Below, in pieces: positions 1 to 5,566 of a stretch of 5,566 bases of DNA. The position numbers and the translations under genes are program-made. The notes beneath the pieces were generated by a model, which ran no database searches, had not been told where the DNA came from, and saw nothing but the letters and a program-made list of their open reading frames with translations. Source of the stretch: an uncultured bacterium (GTDB taxonomy: Bacteria; Bacteroidota; Bacteroidia; CAILMK01); the NCBI GenBank assembly GCA_903835275.1, contig CAILMK010000580.1, positions 1-5,566 of the forward strand, given 5' to 3'. Numbering within the stretch: the stretch's first letter is position 1; every line of letters begins with the position of its first letter.

Positions 1-2110
1 CAGTAACCGGAGTATAACTTGTCACAGTTGTTCCCACCGGAAATGAAACTGCAGTAGTTGTACCTGTGCTTCCCATGGAATTAACAATGAGGGAGCCTGT
101 TCCATCAGTAACGATAAAACTATTTGCGCTATATGCACTTATTTTAGCACCGTTTACAACTGTAATATTATAATTGCCTGCCTTGATAATTCCTTTTTTC
201 AGGATCAGTGAATCATTTACTGTAATGCTCTTTCCCAGGGTGATGGTTCCGGAGCTGTTAACTGTTAGTTTATTTATCTTCGAGGTTGAAGATGGTAATT
301 CACTTCCTGTAGTGCATGTTCCGTTATAAGTCATATTGTACGTTCCTGAAAAGGAAGGAGTACTTATTATTTTTCCATTTTTGCGTATAAGGGAAGCACC
401 GGAAGATAAAGTAGCACTGTAGGAAACATTATCGAGTACGCCACTATACAATCCAAGTGTACCGCCAATGGTCAATGCTGTTTTCAGATGCAGTGAATCG
501 GTATTATTTACAAAAAAGTTCATCGTCCCTGTTAGTGATCCTGAACTGACAGTATATGATTGGGAACTGCTTCCGTTAAATATAAAACATGAAGAAGTTG
601 TGCTGAAATTTAAAGTGCCACCTGTCTGTTTGTAATTTCCTCCTATTTTCAGGGAGTCAGATAAAATCAGCGAACTTGATCCTGTGTTATCTATTTCAAG
701 GTTTCCTGAAATGGAAGCCCCGCTCATTGTAGAAGCAACGGTTTGTTTGGACGCGTTCCATGTGAAATTACTAAAGTTCTGGCTGAGACCGCCTACTGCT
801 GTAGAAAGGTTATTGGTAGTAGGATTATTCACTATACATGTGGATCCGCTTTGCCATGTAATGGTCGGAATGCTTCTTGCATCATTACCATTGCCACACT
901 CCTGGTAAAAGGTTCCGGTGGAAGAAAATGTAAATGTTCCTGTCCTTGCTACGGATGTAATATTGGTATTCACAAATGTCCCATCTACCAATCCATTGGT
1001 AAGGGTTAGTGTATACCCGGCACCTGCATGAGTCAGTGTCGCACCTGCGCCGATGTACAACGCGTCAATAGTCTGTGTACTGGCACCAAGTTTGGAGGTC
1101 TGCCCGCTTCCCATTAATGCGTATGCACGTAGTGGAGTAGCAGAATAATGGTATGCTTTATCGCGCATATAAATGAGATAGGTATACGTGCCTTTTAGGG
1201 CTGTAGAAGTATCGCTGCCGGAAGTGGCAGAAGTACCATTGGAGATAACAGACCATGTTCCGCTGCTTGATATACTTGTAGGCCCCGTTTTTACTGATGG
1301 TGAATAATCAACATAATCACTTAGAGTCGGGCTGCTTTGTGTATAGCTGTTCGTTCTTAATATCAGGCAACCGTCAATACCGGATACGCTATCTGCGCCG
1401 GATGTCAAGCTGAAGTTAAGTGCACTTGAATTTGAAACTGATAAATTGGATCCGCATGTTGGAGCGGTTGCATCAGTAGTCTTTGAAGTTGAAATATACA
1501 TTACAAAATCATCGAAATATATATTCATTGATGCACCGTTGGAAGCCCTTGCACCGGCAAGTACCGGATAATATGTATTGCCATCCGTTACCGCAAAAGT
1601 ATAGGACATCTGGCTCCATGAAGTTGCTGTAGATACAACGCTGCTGGTCTTGCTTACATTATTTGCTTTATCATATATACCAAGGAATGCATTGCCACTG
1701 GCATTATCTGCCTTCATTTTCGCAATAATGGTAATATAGTAGGTACCTGTGGAAGGTACTGTTATTCCGTAATTATAATTGGCAATGTTACTATAACTGT
1801 TTCCTAAGCTTTTTGTGGGAGTAGTCAGTTTGGCTGAATAGACGCCACTGTTTGCCGTCAAGGAAGCAACCCATGTTCCGCTCCCGGAGGTGGTCCAATC
1901 GGAAACGCCATTTTCAAATCCTGTAGCAAAGGAAGCAGGCAACGCCGTACCGGTCGAAGCCATGCTATTACTAACATTTGAAAAGTTAAATGTTACTGTA
2001 AGTCCAATAGCTAAAGCGAGTAAAGAGATGGTTCCTGCTACGAGGATATGTCTCCTGCTCAACTTCATTTTTTGTTTTTGAACCTGTTTTAATTGTAAAC
2101 GTCTTTTCAT
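1..2110 (-). CDS. Large modular secreted/cell-surface protein, N-terminal 703 residues (3' end outside window)
   Basis: This open frame has no stop from its start to the left edge of the window. Residues 15-51 look like an export signal: basic K16-R20 (MKLSRR), a hydrophobic core at about I22-V39, and possible cleavage after A51 (SNSMA|STG). Residues about 64-206 resemble a jelly-roll carbohydrate-binding-like domain, opening with GFENGVSDW (64-72) and closing with YFDDFVMY (198-205). Residues about 213-330 form a beta-sandwich module, with SGIDGCLILRT after a DATAPTCG linker, ending in YTYLIYMRDKAYHYSATPL; C219 and C248 could pair. From about 334 the sequence is Ser/Thr/Gly/Asn-rich with beta-helix-like repeats (LKIGGNYKQTGGTL, LTIGGTLGLYSGVL, ITVNDSLILKKGIIKAG), then SFIVTDGTGSL (664-674) and SFPVGTTVTSYTPV (689-702), a pattern common in Bacteroidota surface proteins. 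I infer type IX secretion, but the C-terminal sorting domain would lie off-window. The start is uncertain: ATG at 2110 gives an unusual 21-residue basic leader, whereas ATG at 2068 (M15) has an A-rich upstream and gives a normal signal peptide. Ligand and function are unknown; adhesin or polysaccharide-associated roles are possible. Confidence 0.85.
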   Translation of the reverse strand, partial: MKRRLQLKQVQKQKMKLSRRHILVAGTISLLALAIGLTVTFNFSNVSNSMASTGTALPASFATGFENGVSDWTTSGSGTWVASLTANSGVYSAKLTTPTKSLGNSYSNIANYNYGITVPSTGTYYITIIAKMKADNASGNAFLGIYDKANNVSKTSSVVSTATSWSQMSYTFAVTDGNTYYPVLAGARASNGASMNIYFDDFVMYISTSKTTDATAPTCGSNLSVSNSSALNFSLTSGADSVSGIDGCLILRTNSYTQSSPTLSDYVDYSPSVKTGPTSISSSGTWSVISNGTSATSGSDTSTALKGTYTYLIYMRDKAYHYSATPLRAYALMGSGQTSKLGASTQTIDALYIGAGATLTHAGAGYTLTLTNGLVDGTFVNTNITSVARTGTFTFSSTGTFYQECGNGNDARSIPTITWQSGSTCIVNNPTTNNLSTAVGGLSQNFSNFTWNASKQTVASTMSGASISGNLEIDNTGSSSLILSDSLKIGGNYKQTGGTLNFSTTSSCFIFNGSSSQSYTVSSGSLTGTMNFFVNNTDSLHLKTALTIGGTLGLYSGVLDNVSYSATLSSGASLIRKNGKIISTPSFSGTYNMTYNGTCTTGSELPSSTSKINKLTVNSSGTITLGKSITVNDSLILKKGIIKAGNYNITVVNGAKISAYSANSFIVTDGTGSLIVNSMGSTGTTTAVSFPVGTTVTSYTPVT

Positions 2111-2206
2111 AAATTAAGCTATTTATGCTGTGAGTTGAAATAGGATGGAGCATGCAATGTGTGTTTGCAAAATCTGCGATATGTGCATAGTATTTCTCCA
2201 TGTGGT

Positions 2207-2214
2207 CAAAATTA
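2207..2214 (-). promoter_or_regulatory. Candidate Bacteroidota -7 promoter element for the large surface protein
   Basis: On the minus strand this reads TAATTTTG, an exact match to the Bacteroidota primary sigma factor -7 consensus TAnnTTTG. A TTG that could act as the -33 element lies at 2240-2242, but the 25-nt spacer is longer than the usual range of about 17-23. The box is 96 nt upstream of the ATG at 2110 and 138 nt upstream of the alternative ATG at 2068, so the leader would be long. An 8-mer this loose occurs by chance in AT-rich DNA, so position relative to the gene is the main support. Confidence 0.4.
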
Positions 2215-2273
2215 CCTTTACCTGAAGCCGGGGTTTTGACAATCGGGACTCCATTATGCCAGATGTAAGGAAA

Positions 2274-2294
2274 TCAGGTTTTGCGTCAGGTTTT
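2274..2294. repeat. Tandem 9-bp direct repeat TCAGGTTTT-GCG-TCAGGTTTT
   Basis: TCAGGTTTT occurs at 2274-2282 and again at 2286-2294, separated by GCG, for a period of 12 bp, slightly more than one helical turn. A related inverted hexamer, ACCTGA, lies at 2220-2225, directly next to the candidate -7 box of the minus-strand gene. The spacing is compatible with binding sites for a regulator on one face of the helix, but no regulator is identified and a chance origin cannot be excluded. Confidence 0.5.
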
Positions 2295-2434
2295 TAATTT
2301 GAAAAATAAGATGTCTTGTTTTTAAATGTATGAAAATCAAATAAATACAAAACTTATTGATTAATGTTTGCTATAAAGCCTGGTCTTTCCCGGAAAAAGG
2401 AAGAGTTGAAAAATCCAAAATCTTCCCCCAAAAA

Positions 2435-2466
2435 ATCACAATTCCTTTAATGAACTATGTTGTGAT
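2435..2466. repeat. Inverted repeat ATCACAA-N18-TTGTGAT upstream of accA
   Basis: The arms ATCACAA (2435-2441) and TTGTGAT (2460-2466) are perfect 7-bp complements around an 18-nt spacer, ending 93 bp before the accA start codon. It could be an operator or a weak stem-loop in the accA leader. The arm order TCACA...TGTGA is the reverse of a classical CRP site, so it should not be called one. No T run follows closely enough to suggest a terminator. Confidence 0.45.
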
Positions 2467-2559
2467 ATAAATCATTTTCTTTTAAAACGACATGGAAATT
2501 CGGGGTTGAAAAGGCGAAGTCTGAATTTCTTGGTAAATTGCGCCTTCAAAGTGGGCTAT

Positions 2560-3513
2560 ATGCATGTATTAGATTTTGAAAAACCTGTAAAGGACCTTGA
2601 AAAACAGTTGGAAAAGGCTCGGGAACTTGCTGTAAGTGATGAAAGTGGCTTACAGGAGAAGACGGTTCAGGACATGGAAGAGAACCTTGAAAAACTGAAA
2701 AAGGAATTGTACGGACACCTTACGGGTTGGCAAAAAGTGCAGCTTTCCCGACATCCGGACAGGCCGTATACCGAAGATTATATTCAGAATATAAGTGATG
2801 ATTTTATTGAACTTCACGGCGACCGTAATATTGGCGATGATAAAGCCATGATCGGCGGATTCGGAAGCATTGACGGGCAAACCGTAATGTTTATTGGCCA
2901 ACAAAAGGGGCGTAATACCAAGCAACGCCAGTTCAGGAATTTCGGAATGGCGAATCCTGAAGGATATCGCAAAGCATTGCGATTAATGAAACTCGCGGAA
3001 AAATTTAATAAGCCCATCGTTACTTTAATAGATACTCCCGGCGCTTCACCCGGACTGGAAGCAGAAGAACGCGGACAAGGTGAGGCTATAGCCATGAACC
3101 TGCGCGAAATGTCCGTTTTAAAAGTGCCTGTTATATGTATAGTAATAGGAGAGGGGGCATCCGGCGGTGCACTTGGAATAGGAATCGGTGATAAGGTTCT
3201 GATGATGGAATACACCTGGTATTCCGTGATCAGTCCGGAAAGTTGTTCTTCTATCTTATGGAGAAGCTGGGACTACAAGGAAGCTGCGGCAGAAGCCTTG
3301 CAACTTACCTCTGATAAAATGCTCGCGCAAGGATTAATTGACGGCATCATTAAGGAACCACTTGGTGGCGCACACAACGATCCGCAAAAAGCATTTAAGA
3401 CCATAAAAGCAGAGATCAAAAAGCAACTGAAAGAACTAAGTCTGCTCACTCCTGACGAGCGCATTAATGCGCGTATTGAGAAATTCTCAAATATGGGTGT
3501 GTACGCGGAGTAG
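2560..3513 (+). CDS. accA: Acetyl-CoA carboxylase carboxyltransferase subunit alpha
   Basis: AccA pairs with AccD to form the cytoplasmic carboxyltransferase that moves the carboxyl group from carboxybiotin on the biotin carrier protein to acetyl-CoA, giving malonyl-CoA, the first committed step of fatty acid synthesis. The protein has 317 residues, the normal length for the family. It begins [16 protein letters not shown], followed by a charged helical, probably coiled-coil segment to about residue 50. The family motifs follow in order: [19 protein letters not shown] (57-75), ELHGDR (84-89), GQQKGR (113-118), [16 protein letters not shown] (128-143), [21 protein letters not shown] (158-178), the glycine-rich turn [15 protein letters not shown] (197-211), [14 protein letters not shown] (221-234) and KEPLGGAH. 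The zinc ribbon is absent, as expected, because AccD carries it. The ATG at 2560 is chosen because the protein then opens on the conserved LDFE block; a TTG at 2506 would add 18 residues not typical of the family. accD is not adjacent. The downstream gene is convergent, 3 bp away. Nothing in the sequence suggests loss of function. Confidence 0.98.
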   Translation: MHVLDFEKPVKDLEKQLEKARELAVSDESGLQEKTVQDMEENLEKLKKELYGHLTGWQKVQLSRHPDRPYTEDYIQNISDDFIELHGDRNIGDDKAMIGGFGSIDGQTVMFIGQQKGRNTKQRQFRNFGMANPEGYRKALRLMKLAEKFNKPIVTLIDTPGASPGLEAEERGQGEAIAMNLREMSVLKVPVICIVIGEGASGGALGIGIGDKVLMMEYTWYSVISPESCSSILWRSWDYKEAAAEALQLTSDKMLAQGLIDGIIKEPLGGAHNDPQKAFKTIKAEIKKQLKELSLLTPDERINARIEKFSNMGVYAE

Positions 3514-3516
3514 ATT

Positions 3517-4113
3517 TTAATTTATAGGTCCTGCTTTATCCAATTCACTTTGTATGCGTGGCATATCAGCTTGGATTTTTACCCGTATTTCATCAAGTGA
3601 TGCATTAAAGGCAATAATCGGAACTTTTGTCTGGAAAGTATACATATTCATCCATTGTGAAGCTTGTCCAGTCCCTGTATACCTTCCTATCAGTTCATGT
3701 TTTGAATTATAGATCAATATTTCTGATTCAGTATCGTTTACACCTTTCAATGTAGGTGCGCCGAGCATTGCAGGAAAAAAAAGTAAACATGCTTCTGCAA
3801 TTAATACACCCTTGCATTTGACACTTCCAACCGAATTAGTCTTTAAGACAATATAGCCATATTTTTTTCCATAAGGATTGGTAAGGTTATCATCAACCTC
3901 CTTGTTGAAAATCCTAAGGGTCATTTCATTTGACTGTACGTTGGCATGATAATAGTCGTCAATGGATTTTTCCATTGAAGGTAACTTAGGATTTATTGGT
4001 TTATTACTTGGCTTGTAGTCGGCAAGAGTAATTGCCGATCCACATGATTGCAATATAAATGCACTAGTAATATAAACAATGATATGCCAAAAGGAAAGCT
4101 TGTTTTTTTTCAT
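3517..4113 (-). CDS. Putative lipoprotein of unknown function (198 aa)
   Basis: I do not recognise the family. The N-terminus is a lipoprotein signal: basic MKKNK, a hydrophobic stretch at about F8-L21, and a lipobox ILQSC with the predicted lipidated cysteine at C24. The residues after it (GSAITLAD) lack the acidic cluster that directs some Bacteroidota lipoproteins to the cell surface, so I infer a periplasm-facing location. The mature part is soluble and polar except for a hydrophobic segment at about 103-120 (GVLIAEACLLFFPAMLGAP), followed by a beta-rich region: EILIYN (131-136), ELIGRYTGTGQASQW (140-154). This resembles the general layout of small Bacteroidota envelope lipoproteins, but that is a weak similarity. 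Besides C24 there are cysteines at 100 and 109. It lies 64 bp downstream of the WbqC-like gene on the same strand, but has its own candidate promoter at 4134-4141. The start context has A at -3 and -6, as is common in this phylum. An 8-A run follows the ATG directly. Confidence 0.8.
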   Translation of the reverse strand: MKKNKLSFWHIIVYITSAFILQSCGSAITLADYKPSNKPINPKLPSMEKSIDDYYHANVQSNEMTLRIFNKEVDDNLTNPYGKKYGYIVLKTNSVGSVKCKGVLIAEACLLFFPAMLGAPTLKGVNDTESEILIYNSKHELIGRYTGTGQASQWMNMYTFQTKVPIIAFNASLDEIRVKIQADMPRIQSELDKAGPIN

Positions 4114-4133
4114 AATAATAATTAATAGTATTG

Positions 4134-4141
4134 CAAAAATA
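4134..4141 (-). promoter_or_regulatory. Candidate -7 promoter element for the lipoprotein gene
   Basis: The minus strand reads TATTTTTG, an exact match to TAnnTTTG, 20 nt upstream of the ATG at 4113. Transcription starting a few bases after the box would give a leader of about 14 nt. No clear TTG -33 element lies at the usual distance. The box runs into the sequence TTTGCAATACTA, which is repeated exactly at the promoter of the 4855 gene, and that raises confidence. Confidence 0.5.
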
Positions 4142-4177
4142 AAGAATTTTCCTGAAATAACAGGTTGGAGAAAGTTT

Positions 4178-4771
4178 TTACAAACTCCCCTTGTTAAATA
4201 TCAAATCAATAATACTCAGGTTCGGAATAAAACCTGTTCTTTCCATGAATGTTTGTGAATAGGGTTGTGGAATAAATCCGGAATCATTTACAGCATGTTT
4301 TTCCTTGGGGTGAATATGATTCCTGAAATCAAGGCATTCTTCATTCTGATGTTCTGAAAAAAGTCCAAGTTTTGCCTCTGGTATCTTCAGTATTTTCATG
4401 GAGGTTTTCAAAAGTCCAAGATCAAAGTCCCAAAGCAAGTCGTGTTTTTTTTCAAAAAATGGCTCGAAGTACATGGAGTAGTGTTCAAAATACGGGGCCT
4501 TACCATACGCAGATTTTATGCTGTGCCAGTGTTCCCTTTGCCACCTGCCGGAATTGTCAATTTCAACTTCCCTGGTTTGAATATGCGTTTTTCCTTTTTT
4601 AAGGGGAATAATTAAATTCTGGATATTATTGGCACCCGCTATCCTGCAGCGGTTGCGATAGCTTTGCTTTTGGAAAGTTTCGGTATCATCCAAGAGAATT
4701 CTATTTTCATTGGAAAATTTTGAAAAGAATTGCATGGGAGGCAGGAATTGTATTTCAATCAGGATATTCAT
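4178..4771 (-). CDS. WbqC-like family protein
   Basis: This 197-residue protein carries the landmarks of the WbqC-like family throughout its length: FLPPMQFFSK (9-18) at the N-terminus, FQKQSYRNRCRI (33-44), LIIPLKKG (53-60), the central WQREHWHSIKSAYGKAPYFEHY (with W77, H81, W82, Y89 and Y94-Y98), YSQTF (171-175) and the C-terminal GFIPNLSIIDLIFNKG (180-195). Length is normal and the frame is intact. There is no signal peptide or membrane segment, so it is probably cytoplasmic. The family is named after a gene of an O-antigen cluster, but its biochemical role is not established, and Bacteroidota copies often sit outside polysaccharide loci, as here. The start at 4771 gives a conserved-looking N-terminus and has A at -3. 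It is divergent from the 4855 gene with 83 bp between the start codons; no good promoter box was found for it there. The lipoprotein gene follows after 64 bp. Confidence 0.92.
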   Translation of the reverse strand: MNILIEIQFLPPMQFFSKFSNENRILLDDTETFQKQSYRNRCRIAGANNIQNLIIPLKKGKTHIQTREVEIDNSGRWQREHWHSIKSAYGKAPYFEHYSMYFEPFFEKKHDLLWDFDLGLLKTSMKILKIPEAKLGLFSEHQNEECLDFRNHIHPKEKHAVNDSGFIPQPYSQTFMERTGFIPNLSIIDLIFNKGSL

Positions 4772-4821
4772 GGTTAATTAGGTGCAAGTTAGGGATCAGT
4801 GACTTAATTCAGGAATTTATT

Positions 4822-4829
4822 TACATTTG
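4822..4829 (+). promoter_or_regulatory. Candidate -7 promoter element for the secreted barrel-like protein gene
   Basis: TACATTTG matches the Bacteroidota consensus TAnnTTTG exactly and lies 25 nt before the ATG at 4855, giving a leader of about 20 nt or less. No TTG is present at the ideal -33 distance. The box overlaps the 12-mer TTTGCAATACTA shared with the promoter of the lipoprotein gene. The leader is A-rich (AAACTAAAAATAACTAAG), fitting phylum-typical translation starts without a Shine-Dalgarno sequence. Confidence 0.6.
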
Positions 4830-4854
4830 CAATACTAAACTAAAAATAACTAAG

Positions 4855-5566
4855 ATGAAAAAGACAACGTTATTAGTCCTGTCCTTGCTTTGTATCTCAT
4901 TTTCAGCATTTGCACAGGCATTGGACACCAAGAAAGTATATGAGTATAAAATTCATACCAATGATCCGGAAACCGATGCTCCGAATCTTTGCCTTCAATT
5001 ATCACCTGTTACCATGAGTTTCTCTAATGCAAGCTATGATGTAGGGTATGCGCTTGGAGGGTATTACCTTATTAATAATACTGTAAAACTCGGGGCAAGT
5101 ATAGGCGGATCGTATTTCAATAATCTTGCAACGTATTCTCCTTCGCAGGATAATACGACTGAAGGTGTTGCCCCGGTGAACGGGAAAACGCAGAACAGTT
5201 CGTTTAATTTGGATGCGGCGGTATTCTTTATCAATAACACTATTCAAAAAGATAGAATGCACACAGTTTCCAGCTCAGGCAATACAGAATATGTAATGAA
5301 ATTGCCGACAAATGTTTTAGTGCTTCATGGAGCACATGTAGGTTTTACCAGTTCACGGACCTTCGTAAGCTCGTATACTGATAATCCGATTGCTTTTGAT
5401 AATGTGGCATTTGTGGATCCGTCCGATGGAACAATGCTTAGCCGTTCATTACTTAATATCGGATATATAAGGAGATCGAGTGTAAATCTAACTTATTCCG
5501 TCAAGGATGTTGGTGACAGGCAAAGCTGCTATACTAATGAGTTTTATGCAGATATTTTATTAGGTA
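4855..5566 (+). CDS. Secreted, probable outer-membrane beta-barrel protein, N-terminal 237 residues (3' end outside window)
   Basis: The frame is open from the ATG at 4855 to the right edge. It begins with a classical signal peptide: MKK, a hydrophobic core TLLVLSLLCISFS and a cleavage site AFA|Q after residue 20, with Gln at +1 as is frequent in Bacteroidota. The mature part alternates polar and hydrophobic residues in beta-strand-like segments rich in Gly, Tyr, Asn and Ser, for example VGYALGGYYLINNTVKLGASIGGSYF (about residues 63-88), VLVLHGAHVGFTSS and LLNIGYIRRSSVNLTYSV. This pattern suggests an outer-membrane beta-barrel or porin-like protein. I recognise no specific family, and a soluble beta-rich secreted protein is an alternative. 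Cysteines outside the signal lie at 46 and 225. It has a good promoter candidate directly upstream (4822-4829) and a start context with A at -3 and -6. It is divergent from the WbqC-like gene, so it is probably transcribed alone or as the first gene of a unit to the right. Confidence 0.82.
   Translation, partial: MKKTTLLVLSLLCISFSAFAQALDTKKVYEYKIHTNDPETDAPNLCLQLSPVTMSFSNASYDVGYALGGYYLINNTVKLGASIGGSYFNNLATYSPSQDNTTEGVAPVNGKTQNSSFNLDAAVFFINNTIQKDRMHTVSSSGNTEYVMKLPTNVLVLHGAHVGFTSSRTFVSSYTDNPIAFDNVAFVDPSDGTMLSRSLLNIGYIRRSSVNLTYSVKDVGDRQSCYTNEFYADILLG

Larger units (their letters stand above)
2111..2559. other. Divergent intergenic region between the surface-protein gene and accA
   Basis: These 449 bp separate two divergent genes. 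The region is AT-rich, especially from about 2291 to 2365, and contains no convincing coding frame. It holds the candidate minus-strand promoter at 2207-2214, a tandem direct repeat at 2274-2294 and an inverted repeat at 2435-2466. I see no exact TAnnTTTG box on the plus strand for accA. The nearest candidate is TAATGTTTG at 2362-2370, which has one extra spacer base and no good -33 partner. No recognised riboswitch or small RNA was seen, and no strong GC-rich stem followed by a T run. Confidence 0.7.

Noticed and set aside
684..1009. Two overlapping plus-strand frames antisense to the surface protein
   Set aside because: They overlap each other and lie opposite a continuous 703-codon frame with clear domain patterns. 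The compositions are not protein-like.
1986..2201. 71-codon minus-strand frame starting in the leader of the surface-protein gene
   Set aside because: It overlaps the first 125 bases of the large gene in another frame and has no recognisable protein features. It was considered as a leader peptide, but nothing supports translation.
2362..2370. TAATGTTTG as the accA promoter -7 box
   Set aside because: It has three bases rather than two between TA and TTTG, and no TTG at a suitable -33 distance, so it is too weak to annotate.
2399..2426. Hairpin GGAAGA...TCTTCC upstream of accA
   Set aside because: The 6-bp stem has a 16-nt loop in purine-rich DNA, and a competing partner TCTTTCC lies upstream. 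It is not convincing as a terminator or riboswitch.
2506..2559. Longer accA start at the TTG at 2506 (18 extra residues)
   Set aside because: The ATG at 2560 places the conserved LDFE block at the N-terminus and gives the normal 317 residues. The extra residues are not typical of AccA.
2650..3464. Three minus-strand frames opposite accA
   Set aside because: They are complements of a highly conserved housekeeping gene and have no independent support.
4151..4164. CCTG...CAGG stem after the WbqC-like gene as a terminator
   Set aside because: The stem is only 4 bp and no proper T run follows it on the minus strand. It also sits at the expected promoter position of the lipoprotein gene.
4372..4602. 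Plus-strand 76-codon frame opposite the WbqC-like gene
   Set aside because: It is a shadow of a gene with full family motifs on the other strand.
5002..5262. Minus-strand 86-codon frame opposite the barrel-like gene
   Set aside because: The plus strand carries a signal peptide, a promoter and a longer open frame. The antisense frame has no such signals.

Overview
The window looks like chromosomal DNA from a member of the Bacteroidota. Signs of this are: promoter -7 boxes that match the group's TAnnTTTG consensus, the absence of Shine-Dalgarno motifs with A-rich start contexts instead, a large Ser/Thr/Gly-rich cell-surface protein ending in the 'FPVG...Y.PV' pattern common in this phylum, a Bacteroidota-type WbqC-like protein, and a secreted protein whose signal peptide ends in AFA|Q. 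The genus cannot be told from the sequence.

Layout. (1) Positions 1-2110, minus strand: the first 703 residues of a very large secreted or surface protein. It has a basic, hydrophobic N-terminus, then a jelly-roll (carbohydrate-binding-like) domain, a beta-sandwich module, and a long beta-helix-like stretch that runs off the left edge. (2) Positions 2111-2559: a 449-bp divergent intergenic region. It holds a candidate promoter for the surface protein, a tandem 9-bp direct repeat, and a 7-bp-arm inverted repeat just upstream of accA. (3) Positions 2560-3513, plus: accA, the alpha subunit of acetyl-CoA carboxylase carboxyltransferase, complete and with all expected motifs. (4) Positions 3517-4113, minus: a 198-residue lipoprotein of unknown function, convergent with accA with only 3 bp between the stop codons. 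(5) Positions 4178-4771, minus: a WbqC-like protein. (6) Positions 4855 to the right edge, plus: the first 237 residues of a secreted, probably outer-membrane beta-barrel protein, divergent from the WbqC-like gene.

The genes do not form one operon or an obvious pathway: the strand changes after genes 1, 2 and 4. accA is housekeeping lipid synthesis. The other four are envelope-related by signal sequence or family. I found no tRNA, rRNA, CRISPR array, insertion sequence or convincing intrinsic terminator, and no clear evidence of a new multi-gene system. The most notable points are the start and export signal of the large surface protein, the repeats in the divergent intergenic region, and an exact 12-mer shared by two separate promoters.
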